Of a stretch of 64,000 bases of DNA, positions 44,297 through 54,963 are shown piece after piece (the stretch's first letter is position 1; each line of letters opens with the position of its first letter). The DNA is from Hyaloscypha bicolor E. Taxonomy: Eukaryota; Ascomycota; Leotiomycetes; Helotiales; Hyaloscyphaceae. The position numbers and the translations under genes were made by a program. The stretch lies in the NCBI RefSeq assembly GCF_002865645.1, contig NW_020194588.1, forward strand, positions 726,092-790,091, written 5' to 3'. The notes below the pieces were generated by a model. That model was given only the letters and a program-made list of their open reading frames with translations, made no database searches and was not told the origin of the DNA.

Positions 44297-45046
44297 TATT
44301 CAGCTGGGGCATATGCTTACGGTAACGGGGCGGGGGCGTTTGCGCCGGCGTTGGTGGTGGTGGTGTCGGGGAACATGTCAATATATGGGTAGAACAAAGG
44401 GAGGTAGAAAAGGGGAAGAAAGAATATGTTGCAACGGGGGCCGGTGACGACGATTCGACGGGACGGGGACGATACGAGACCCGAGGCAAACAGCCGAAGC
44501 CGAAGTACGGGGTACCAAGTCCTGTTCGGCGGCTCTCCCCTGATCCTCATCCTTTTTAGCACGTCTGTCAGGTGCGGAGGGCAATACGCAAAAATAAGTG
44601 ATATGTAATTATCCCTTTGGCAAATATACCAGGAACTGGAGCTTAATAGAACCGGACATATTATTCTCAGGTGTCGTGGCAGAGCAACCGTAGCACTCGG
44701 ACGCTATGAGAGTAGCTAATAGGGCCCTTTGGCGACACTGCCCCTGTAAGTACAGGGGCTATGCCTTCTAAGGTGTGGTACCCCTTGTTTTACAGCGTGC
44801 TTATATAGGGGAGTGGCCTGAAAATATAGGGAGCTTTAGTAGGTGGGTGTAGTAGAAAGTGGCCTGAAAGTGTGTCACAAATACCCTGTAATCCCGTCAC
44901 TTTATGCCGCAATCTTCGCAAAGTGCTATGTCTAAGGAGAGTCGAGAGCGATCAAGGCTGCCGGGTTACGTGCATCTGCCCTTGGCTCCTGAAAATTCAA
45001 TGTCCTACTTCATTAGTTTCTGTACCTTTAGCTTGCTAGAATTCTT
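44297..45046. other. Region without a recognised gene
   Basis: About 750 bases upstream of the transcription-factor start and downstream of the minus-strand membrane protein. The part near 44297-44580 is C/G-rich with repeated GGTG/GCTGGTG words and holds the promoter of the regulator. A stretch at 44740-44880 has two AGTGGCCTGAAA words about 50 bases apart and could be a repeat remnant. Open frames on both strands look accidental. Confidence 0.35.
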
Positions 45047-47426
45047 TCAGTATGACTTACCCAAATCAGTTCCATAAACTTTACCAGGTTTCAACTTCTC
45101 ATCCTCCTTCTCGACCCCTTTCTCGCTATCACTTTCCCCCGCAACAAGCAATTCCAAGTTCTCCTCACCAACCTCTCTTATTTTCACAATTTCCTGCCAT
45201 GATCGTTTTAATTTGATACCCGCACTCATATTCATCAACCTCTCATTCGGCCGCGAGTTCATCGCAAGAACAACCAGACCACCAATGGTCCCCCAACTAT
45301 CACAAGTCCAGACTTTCTTGGGGAAGCACACTACGATAGTATGGCCGATAGCAAGAGCTGAATGAAGGAGAAGTACGGCGATCGCAACCTTGGCTGTGAT
45401 CGTCGTGGCAGAGTACCCGTACCCATAATGCTCCTCCGTCCATTCCAAGTGCAGCCAATTTCTAGTCTGATCAGGAGAATATGGTACAGTATTCAGGAAT
45501 TTTCCCTCGTCTGATATAGTAGTAAGCATGAAAGTATCTGTCCCTTGCTTCGAAGTAAATGCAAAGCGCTCCTGCCAACCTATCCTCGCCAAACCATCCG
45601 TGATCGTTAGCCCAAGTGAAACTGCGAGTTCTGGTAAGAATAATGCAGAGTCATGGTTGTGTGGATCCTCTAAGTCTTTAGCGACAATGGATTGGATAAG
45701 TGTTTCCATAGCCGTCAGATCTGTGCCTGGAATGGGGAGATTCAGTGATTCAGCCCAGGTGGGATCGATTTGTATCTGTGAAATATTTGGAGTTCGAATA
45801 TCAGGGTAAACGTTGTCGGGGTGAACAGTTCCATCGACAAAAGGTTGGAAGTACAACTTAACGGGGGCCCACCTTGCGTCTATTGTGCATGCGAATATCG
45901 TCTCATTGGAAAGCTGCACTGTTGTCGAGCTGTAGGTGACGGTCGAGTTTGTTAGATTGCTTGGCAATTGGGACAATCTAATGACTGCACCCAATGAAGG
46001 ACCAGGATTGATTCCGGATAAATTTGCCCATGAAAACTGAATTGGCTTTCCTAAGTTTGGTGGAAATTCCGAGGCGTTCAAAGTCCAGTTCGTAGTGTTT
46101 GGCAAATAAAAGAGCGGCGCATAGAGTAAGCTGCTGAACGGAAAGTCAATCGTGGAGCTGTTCGCGGGCATCGGCGCACATTGAACTTGAACCAAAGGCA
46201 TAAGCAAAGGGGTCTTGTTTATGCCAATCAGCGTCAATTTCCATTCATGTAGCCATTGGAAGTAGTTCGCAAGGGATCGCGCGAAGACGTGTTGCGGCGA
46301 TGAGGTGATGGCAGAGTCCAATTGGGTAATGTTCAGAGGGACTGATACCACGTCTCTGCCCACATCGTCATTAAAGAAGGTGAGATTCCACAGTCCTAGA
46401 TACTCTGCGTTCCAGTTCGGTAATGTTTCGAGGATCGTCGAGTACCCTCCTGCTGGGCAGGATTCGTTCTGCAAGGCAGAGGAGCTCAGACAGGATCCAT
46501 CTGGTAGGGATGATTGCGTTAGATGCCGTGGGTACAATTCAGATCTGTTCGCAATATATGCCTCCTATGTGGCGGGAGAGTTAGCAAAAGATCGTACTGG
46601 CAGTTTCGGGGGACTGGGACATCGCCAATGGGGAAACCCAGGAGACAGTCGGAGTAGGAAAGGGTGTTCTTCCGCTACCCACAATTAACATGAGGTCTTT
46701 TTGTTTCAAAGAGATCGCCTGCCAACCGGGCTTTGGTACGAATAACATGGCTCCCATAGATTGACCATAGTGCGCCAAGAACATGCAGAGGCCAACCAAA
46801 CCAACAAGAGAAAGATGATGTAGACGGGTGCTTCCACGATTTCTAGCATAAGAACCCGTCCAAAACTCTTTGGAAAGCAGTGTCGTCAAATGATTTAGCT
46901 GATATCCGGCAAGCAGATATCCAAGTGCAACTCCATCCCGTTCTGCAAGCTCATATCGAATTCTGTGTAGCGCTATTGCAGTCACCGAAGCCACAATGAG
47001 AGTACCGTAAGCCCCTGCGGCTAACTGCAACGCGTTTTGCACTTCGCTGATATACCGATCTCCTGCAGATATATAGATGACATGGACAAATTGGAAGGTG
47101 ATTAGAGCGGCAGTTATGGGTATTGGGGCCAGCACAAGGAGACATCGTCTCAATGCAACCCAGCGGCTGTCGCTAACAGGAATTTTGGGTGCTTCTTCAG
47201 TTGGTGTTGGACTTTTAAGTGACTGTTGTCCATTGACCGGCTTGGGTGTGGTGACTTTGGGTCGCTGCTGTCCGTTGATTGGTTTTCTCTCAATCACAAA
47301 GGCTTTCTTTTCTTGCTCGGAAGCGATTAAATCGTCAGAAAGCATTCGCTCGTTCTTTGAATGTTTGTCACTTGCAGGTCGAGGCAGAATTTTTAGAAAG
47401 AAGAAACGTACCATATTTTGAGCCAT
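45047..47426 (-). CDS. Multi-pass membrane protein with large extracellular domain
   Basis: Two open stretches on the minus strand, 47426-46683 and 46564-45047, are joined by an intron ending at 46565. The donor is not certain (GTGGGT at 46682 or GTTTCC nearer 46640), so 753 residues is approximate. The N-terminal 80 residues are hydrophilic with PINGQQRPK/PVNGQQSLK repeats. Hydrophobic helices follow (LLVLAPIPITAALITFQFVH, ALQLAAGAYGTLIVASVTAI, LVGLVGLCMFLAHYGQ), then a roughly 400-residue extracellular region with many N-glycosylation sites and paired Cys, one more helix (IAVLLLHSALAIGHTIVVCF) and an acidic C-terminus. I recognise no catalytic motif. It resembles unnamed plasma-membrane proteins of filamentous ascomycetes. 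A final intron (GGTAAGT near 45060) could replace the last residues. Confidence 0.7.
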
Positions 47427-48298
47427 TTTGCATGCTTGAGAGATACAAACTAGCTTCTAGACGGTGGTTCAAGAAAACATAACTAAGTAATAGCATCAGT
47501 CGAAGAGTTTCTTAAATCTGTTTAGGGAGTCTTTGAAAAGCTCTTCAATTCTCTGGAAATGTTGATTTCTTATAGATTGCAGTTAAGAGGGGCGATAATC
47601 GGTATTGGGTAGCACAAAAACTGAAGCCGGGGTTAAACTGTCGTATTCTTGGGGGCCACAACTGGCAGTGCATTCCATTGGACAGGTTTTCGCAAAGTCC
47701 AACCCATATGATCTATGCCAGTGACATATCGGAGCTATTTGGTTGGCTCAAGTATAGCATTTGTCGTCGGCCCTGTCTTTCTCTGTCTCTATCCAATCCT
47801 TTGGTTGGGATTCGGTCAACCTACGCCCAGAGGATGCAGCCTTAACTGGAAATCAGCCCTATCAAACCACCCCAAAAATTTTCTCAGCTAATGGCAACGC
47901 CCACTAGCTGTTTGAAAGCCCCGCTGGCCTAGCTGAGTTGATTGGACAATTTGGACCCAATCAGATACTGAAGTGGTCGCCCAATGCTATCAGTCTCTAT
48001 AATTAGCAACAAGTCTGGCGCGGTCTTGAAAATAACTCGACAACTTGCGACTTCAACATTGTTACTATCAAGACAAGAACAATAACAATACCCCCCGCTT
48101 CTAAGCTTCCAGTTTGGTAAGCAATGCCACCATTTAAAAGCAGAGAAAAACGAGTTTTAATATATCTACGAAGCTAACAATTTAGCAGTTTTTGCGGGAA
48201 GATTTGAGGCATGTACAACGTCTTTGGCTTTTGGAGGGTTCGGCGTTTTTAGTGGTGGCTATGTCAAGCCTCGTGGCTTTTGGCTTAACAAATGCCAT
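47427..48298. other. Region without a recognised gene
   Basis: About 870 bases upstream of the membrane-protein gene and downstream of the acid-phosphatase relic. No domain, repeat or RNA gene is seen. The promoter of the minus-strand membrane protein must be near 47430-47900. Confidence 0.4.
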
Positions 48299-48953
48299 TC
48301 AATGTTCATAACGCATGTGAAAATACGATAAGCCCTTCCCTAATACGAGAATTGGAACAGCCTTTGTCGACAGGAAGGTCGCTCCGGTTGTCTTTGTCAT
48401 CCTAGAAATGACGCCACGAATATTTGTGAGATCCCGCTTGGTCTGATCCATTTGAATAGTAAAACCGTCGGCACTATAGCCCCTCAGCTCAATGACAACG
48501 CTGACTGCAAATGGTGGCTTATCGCCAGCCACCCTGGGACTGACGAAATGCTTCACGGTGGAATTCGTTGAAACGATCTATGTAGTAATGGATAGTGGCT
48601 GGCTGCAGCTGGAGGCCCAGTGAGAATGACCGAGTTTGAGTATATCCTTGCCGTGGGAGAGGTTGCCGAAGAAGCCGCGCAGGCTTCTAAGGTCAGGGCG
48701 ATGCTTGAAGCTGCATACTGTACGCAAGGTTTTCTTAGCGCCTCGTATGTATTCCAGCCTACTGAAATTGCTAAAGTAGACTTAATATCAAATTGACCAA
48801 GGAGGACTGGTACAATTAGGAGCAAAGCCCACCATTTGGACCATTGATAACAATTCGCTGCTGAACAGGAGTTGTCAAATCTGCTGGTTTGGGAGGGTCG
48901 CTGGCTAATGCCATTGTGGCAGTCCTTTGCATAACGCTGAAAAATGCTTCCAT
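48299..48953 (-). pseudogene. Truncated purple acid phosphatase relic
   Basis: From 48953 the minus strand shows the N-terminal part of fungal purple acid phosphatases: PADLTTPVQQRIVINGPN, then an intron with good GT-AG ends, ISVGWNTYEALRKPCVQY, IYSNSVILTG, IVSTNSTVKHFVSPR and YSADGFTIQMDQTKRD, in the right order. A one-base frameshift and a TAG (48577-48575) fall between TG and the IVSTNS segment, and another lesion follows. The catalytic metallophosphoesterase part (DxH, GDxxY, NHD motifs) is absent. Only the fibronectin-like domain remains, so the protein cannot be an active phosphatase. The intact enzymes are secreted and release phosphate. Confidence 0.75.
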
Positions 48954-50266
48954 GATGTAGATGTTTGAAGAGAATGGAAAGCTTGCACTTCCCTTCAAAT
49001 AATACACCGGCAAAGTGTAGTGGCGCGAGTGGGAGCGCCTTTCACCATATGGCAGATGAACCGGACTTATATACTTCGTATCTCACATGAGATTCAAGTC
49101 GATCTGGAAGCCGGTTGCCGAACAAGATCCACCTGCGATGGCAGTTGTGCAAAGACTCAGCCAAGTATCCCATTCGCTGCTTGTGTCGCGCTGCAGACTG
49201 TTTGAATGCATATTTACGGCTCATGGGATAATGGCTGGGCGGCACGAGAGAGATGGAGAATAAAACCAGGTACGTAAACAAGATGGAAGGTCCACCTGAA
49301 CCTTGCAAGGACTCTCGTGCCAAGATTAGCAGCTAGTGCTGGTCAGCATCACGTGCCGAGAACCACCTCGGTATTTACCACAGGGGAGAGAATGGGACTC
49401 GTGCTCGCTGGATTGACTTGAAGTGAGAAACGACTCTAAGAAAAAGGGAGATAGAATTTGAGGCCTCGAGAGTGCAAATAGTGAGATGAAGAGTCTGACG
49501 CATCACGTGCTGGTCTCTGAACCGAGCCGGAATATGAGGTATTGAGCACATGTGTGTTTGGCCGTAGTAAACTTTATTTGCAAAGAATTAACATTAAACA
49601 GGCAACTCGGAACGCAGGGCGTGATATGAAATGCTTTGACGTGGGAAAAACATCGAGGACTTCGGCTTCATTGGAATGAAGTTCGAGGACGCGGACTGCC
49701 GAAAAGACAGGAAACGACCATCCCCAGTGATACAAGACCTAGCAGTCCGTACTGAGTGTTGTAAATTCTGGCCTCACTTCGTCATCATCGAGCGAGCTTG
49801 AAGTATCGGAGGCAACTCGCCAGCCAGTGTGTGAAAAAGGGCTTCTGCCATCAGTCAGCACATCCAACATCTTTCTCATAGCACCCTTTCGATTCACTTG
49901 GTCTTGCAAGTGTGCAGTGGCTGGACGAACAGCTTTTGAAGATGTCTCTGGAGATTGGCCGCGTTGACATTCTGGAAACCAGTGCTGTGCCACACCTCAT
50001 GTGACGTTGTGGCTGGTGGTTTTAAAATGATCTGCCGCTAGAATAACCTTAATGGACACCAGCCAAGCGCAACCGACTTCATCAGGAGGCGTGCAAGTCA
50101 CAGAACCTGCAGAAGCCGCAATCTGGAGATCATTAACCCTTGATCGAGAATCCTTTCCTTCCTTGATGTCTGACGTGATACGACACGCTTTTTAGGTTAT
50201 TCGTCGGTTTTGGATTTATCGGTCTCTCCGCAAAGTCACAAGCTTTCGCCCTCCAATCAAGGGGAC
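48954..50266. other. Region without a recognised gene
   Basis: About 1.3 kb of normal GC without a supported gene. Frames such as 49042-49323 and 49739-49993 minus show no recognisable domain. The word ATCACGTGC recurs (near 49350 and 49503), a possible E-box, but this is only an observation. Confidence 0.35.
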
Positions 50267-50571
50267 ATGCGATTCTCGGAATTCGATCTAGACTCCGGAG
50301 GGCAGAAGCTTCACCGCCCGGTCGATGCTAACTTTCCAGGCGACTTGGAATGGCCAAATGGCAGACCGCCATGGTGGTATTTGTGACAGCTATGGCGAGC
50401 GTTGACGACATACTCTGCTGCAGCATGACAGCATTGGTGCCCCTCACGACTAACAGCAATCTTCGTGGTACTCGAGCTTCAACAAGGCAGCTGGCGATGT
50501 GTCAAGGGAGCTCTCCAGCTCAGCTTACGCCACAGACGACATCACTGATCTTATTTACCCCTCCTGTCTCG
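50267..50571 (+). pseudogene. Possible broken exon of unknown protein
   Basis: From the ATG at 50267 a frame reads MRFSEFDLDSGGQKLHRPVD and then DLEWPNGRPPWWY, a plausible protein, but meets a stop near 50384. After a one-base shift it continues CDSYGER, LLQHDSIGAP and SSAYATDDITDLIYPSCLG up to a good donor (GGTAAGT at 50571), with two further stops. Composition suggests a degraded exon. I do not recognise the family. Confidence 0.28.
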
Positions 50572-50720
50572 GTAAGTATATACTGTACGTACCTTCCTCC
50601 CGAAGGTAGTTTTGTGTTATTTTTCTTCACATTTATCAAAATCTCCACATACACGTCGTATACCCGAAGAACAGCAGAACCGTTCTGTATTTTGTCAATT
50701 AATACCCAGAGCGAGCAACC

Positions 50721-53700
50721 ATGGACACCATCAAGAATATTTTGCATGTGCACAACTCGTTTATTATTCAGTCCAGCTACGCTAACTTTGTTGTAGTTCA
50801 TCAAACATCGCGAAAAACGACGAGGCCGCTCACGGATCAGGGCGAGATCTCGGAACATACTGGAGCTGGAGGTGTCAGTGGGGAAGGAAGTCATCTGGCA
50901 GAAAGCCATAATACAATTATAGGAACTTCGTCAGGTCTCCCCGGCAGCCAGGCGTCTGGGATCGGAGAAGGAAGTCACTTCCCACAAGCCCACAATACAA
51001 CGGCAAGAACTTCATCAGGCCTCATCGGCAACCAAACCTCGAGGATTACAAACACATCGAACACCAGCACTCAAAACCCCGCTGCAAGAGATGCTGCTGT
51101 AGCAGCAAGTGGAGTTGGACTTGCAGAGCAGTAAGCGGCCACCTCCCAAGCCCCTGCTTACAGATAGCTAATCTCCATCCATTAGTGAACACGAAAACAC
51201 GAGAGCGAACGAGGGCTAGGTTCCACAACAACCGATCAAGGCTTTGGAAACACCCAGGGCGTTGGAAGTGCTCAAGGCGCGGATTACTCCTCGACCCCAA
51301 CCAACGATCTTCCAATTCTCGCGAATATAGAAGCGGGTGGTTATACTGGCACGAACAAGAGGTCTTCATATCACACTGGACCTACAGGAGCGTCAGTACA
51401 AGGGGTAAGCATGCTTCGGCGTCTTTGACAGGATTCGTGCTTATGTTTCGATAGCCTCACTCCACCAATACTGCCAATCGTCTCGACCCAGCCGTGAATA
51501 AAAGCGGGACTCCACACCTTGAAAATACGCACGAGCATTCAGAGAAACATGGCGGTGGAGGTCGCGCTGCTGATAGGCACCATTTAGATCAACATGACGG
51601 CGATGGGCAGACTGCTGAAAAGCACCACCTGGGCCGGGATGCGGCATTGGGAGTGGAATTGGTGCAGCAACATACTTAGCCGACAAATATCACCACCGGA
51701 GTGAGGCAAAGGATAGCAATCCTGTAACCAGTGCAAGCCACCTAGCTAAGACTGCTGCTACCACTACAACCACCACTTCTGGGCCCCAATCCTCTAGCAT
51801 TGCAAGTACAGCAGACTCTTCTGTTGATACTACACACCCTAAGGATCATCATTTGGGAAGAGATGCAGACATCGGCCCAGGTGCGGGTGCAGGTGCCGCC
51901 GGCCCTGGAGAGCAGTGGGTAAAAACACTTTTCAAATTGAAAGGCCACTAATATTGGATTTAAGTGAGCATCCCAAGCGTGCCAGTGAGTATTATCCACA
52001 CGAAATCGTCCAAACTCATGACTTGGGAACTACTTCCGCCGCCCCATCTTCAACCAAAGATCCTAGCCTACTTCCTGGACCAGCTCCTAACACGGCAGGA
52101 CCCCACAAGAAAGATTGGATGAACAAGCTCGATCCATTTGTCGATTCTCATCCTTCCTCAAAAACAGCCGATTCAGATCATCCAACAAATGAGTCAGATA
52201 CTGTAGCAAAATCAAGCCATGCAGCTACCACCGGACAATCCATGGCGACTACCTCAGCGACCTCAAATGAACCTCAGTCTTCAGTTGTTGACAGTAACAC
52301 TTCGGGGGATCACCATTACGGCAGAGACGCCGCCATTGCGGGCGGCGTTGGAGGGGCAGCCTACAGGGCCGAGACGCATCACCAAAAGAATGAGATGAAT
52401 GAGCCAAGTGCCAGTACTCTAGCAAATCCAAGCCGCACAGCCACTGGTCAGTCAACCGCAGCAACAACCACAACGACATCTGGAGCCAGCTCTTCCATTC
52501 CTGATACCAACACCTCGAAGGATCACCATTATGGTAAAGATGCAGTGGTTGCAGGAGGAGTTGGACGCGCCGCCTACGAAGTCGAGAAGCATCACAAGCA
52601 TGACAGGGACCTCACACAAGCCGAGAAAGATGCCAAAAAGGAACATAAGCACGATGTGAAGGAAGCAAAGAAGGAACTCGAGAATGGAGCGAAGAAAAAA
52701 AAGGAGCGTGAGGATAGCAAGGGTGGTCTTTTAGGTTTCCTCCGTGAGTATTTTCCGCATCCTGTCTCTCATTACGCTTTCGCTGACCATCACTCAGACC
52801 GAGACAAGAATAAGAAATACACCCCAGATGAAGAAGCCGAATTCAGTCGTCAAGAACGTGAGCATAACTCATCTCACAAAGAACGCAATACGGCCACTGC
52901 GGGAGCAGCAGCAGGTGCGGGTGCGTTGTACTCGTCTGATAAGCATCACTATGCTGGGCAGACTCCTACTACCAACCCATCCCCCTCGACAGCTCCGAGA
53001 ACCACCAGCAACAGCATGGCGATAACTCAGCGTGCCGCGACAAGTGATGCCATATCTTCAAGTCATCGTTATAGCAAATCTCATTCAGGACCTACTCCTC
53101 TTGCGGAGAAACCGAAAGGAAAGGACATTGGTGATATATTGCACGGTGCAGAACGAAACCGTGGTGTTCCTGGGTCCTCGGGATATCCGGGTTCAGAAGG
53201 CTTCGCGACGGGGATTGGTGGAGCACTCGCTGCGAAGGAAGCTCCTCAATCCTGTAAATCAGAAGCAACTACAGATCAATCAGGTGCTTCCTTACCTGTG
53301 GACCCAAAACCTGAGCTTGGTACACACCTCGGGGTACAACTGCAAACGACGGATTCTGATTATGCAGCTGACGAAAACAATCATCAAACGGGAGAGTATG
53401 ATGGTATGGGATCTGGCTCGGGTCTCACTGGGCCTTGTCAGAATGATCACAGCTATAATAGTCGGACTTGACGTCACGCTAAAGGGGCCCTTCCCTTTAG
53501 TCGGGGAAAGCGAGTTGGCCCGCGAAAGCGAGATGGCCCGCGAAAGCGAGATGGCCCGCGCCAAATAAAATCCTTAATAACTTGAAACATTAACCTTTTT
53601 AAATAATTCTAAGTAGTAGAATTAAAAATATAAGGCTTATAAACTAGATACGATTCTCTAAATCTTAAAAAAAATATGTAGGTAGAGAGTTATTAAGGTT

Positions 53701-54337
53701 TTAATAATAAAATTGCGAGATATACAAAAATCGTAAGAATTATTTGTTCGTAACCGTTTCGCGAGTATTAGACCTATGACTTTTGCTTGATTATAATTTT
53801 TTATTCTTTTACTTAAAACTTTAGCCCTTAAGTATGCGATAGGTAACTATGAGATTGCGAATAAAATGTATTAATTAGATTTTCTATAGCTAGTTTCTAA
53901 TATTATTTTTTAGAAGGCAAAAAAGGCCGAAACAGGCCATCTCGCTTTCGCGGGCCAACTCGCTTTCCCCGACTAAAGGGAAGGGCCCCTTTAGCGCGAC
54001 GTCAAGTCCGACTATTACTGTTCCCCGACGCACGGGTCTAGATACTGCCAACGAATACCGAAAGCAGGACACGACATCAAGCCTCACAGAATCCAATACT
54101 CAATCTGGTTTTACTGGCTCCAATCCAACTGCTACGTGTGTCAACGAGAATTCTGGTGAACGGAACAGACTTCATAAGGATCCTCCAGCTAGCCATCCTG
54201 CTTCTCAGGCTGATGTCCTGGCGAGCAAAGACGAACGAGAGTAGGCGCTAGACGAGGGGGAGAAGATGATTGATAAGGATACCGGGGCTGCGACTTCGTA
54301 TGCGACAGGTGGAGTTAATGAAGCTACCAATTATTAG
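50721..54337 (+). pseudogene. Repeat-rich hydrophilic protein gene, disabled
   Basis: From MDTIKNIL at 50721 the locus encodes repeated blocks: an S/T/H-rich spacer followed by KDHHYGRDAAIAGGVG or variants (HHLGRDAALG, HHYGKDAVVAGGVG), ending in Glu/Lys/His-rich helices (KKEHKHDVKEAKKE) and RDKNKKYTPDEEAEF. Such His/Gly-rich, LEA-like proteins are common in leotiomycetes and are of unknown role. Plausible introns remain (52744-52797, for example). Lesions include a frameshift near 50850-50875, an in-frame TAG at 51217-51219, a frameshift near 51640-51660, a 552-bp MITE at 53461-54012 and a TAG at 54242-54244 in the final part. The last 1.5-kb exon is still open up to the MITE, so a shortened product is possible. 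I read it as a pseudogene; unrecognised introns could explain some lesions. Confidence 0.6.
53461..54012. mobile_element. MITE with 78-bp TIRs and TA duplication
   Basis: The two ends are inverted copies that begin GTCGGACTTGACGTC and agree over 78 bases with one difference (A/G at the sixteenth base). TA lies on both sides (53459-53460 and 54013-54014). The left end carries one extra 18-bp CGCGAAAGCGAGATGGCC unit. The 552-bp interior is AT-rich without coding frames, so it is a non-autonomous element of the Tc1/mariner type judged by the TA duplication. The near-identical ends indicate a young insertion. It interrupts the repeat-rich protein gene at residue level. Confidence 0.92.
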
Positions 54338-54963
54338 GATTATTCTTTTGTTATCGTCTTTCGTCGGATAGAGGATGCTTTTTGGGAGCATATGAGTGAT
54401 GAGTATACAAGTTTTGTTTTAAGTTCGCCGGCAGCATTATCAAACATCCGCCAATTCTCAGGTTGTAACGTGTCTTGAAATTTTGAAAATACAGCTCGGC
54501 TGGCAAGATGGTGCGCCGGTCCTCAGACAATTAGTGGTCAAATTGTCTCACTTCGCGAACCCCACCTTTCGAGCTACAGCTTTTGACGCTATTGTCTTCA
54601 CTAAACTTCCGATGCCAGTGAGACATGCATCACCTTTTTTGGTATCGGAAAGCCTTGTGAGGCCCTTTTTCGCGCCATTTAATTCGGTGGCTTGACAATC
54701 ACCAACTCAGCCTCAGCCACCTCCAGCGAAAACCCATGAAGTAAGCCACTGGACTGGGACTATGTTTCTCAGCCGCTGCACATCGACGGAGGAAGGCGCA
54801 GGGGTGTAATTACTTTTGGAAGAAGGTAAATGAGACATTCCCCTCCTTCAGTCTCCTGATTCTGATTTTTTTTCTGATCATCCTTCTTGTCTTCTCATTT
54901 TTGTACATTCACTTGCATTTTCTGCTACATTTGATTCTAGAAATCGGGCAGCTGTGTGTAGAA
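54338..54963. promoter_or_regulatory. Upstream region of the chitin synthase gene
   Basis: About 620 bases with a long pyrimidine-rich stretch at roughly 54835-54930 directly before the start codon, a common feature of highly expressed fungal genes. No other gene is supported (the frame at 54483-54695 has no recognisable domain). Confidence 0.5.

Noticed and set aside
44660..44880. Possible small repeat with two AGTGGCCTGAAA words
   Set aside because: No terminal repeats or target duplication could be found, so it is kept only as a remark.
53032..53568. Plus-strand open frame spanning the MITE edge
   Set aside because: Out of frame with the repeat-rich protein and runs into the MITE terminal repeat.
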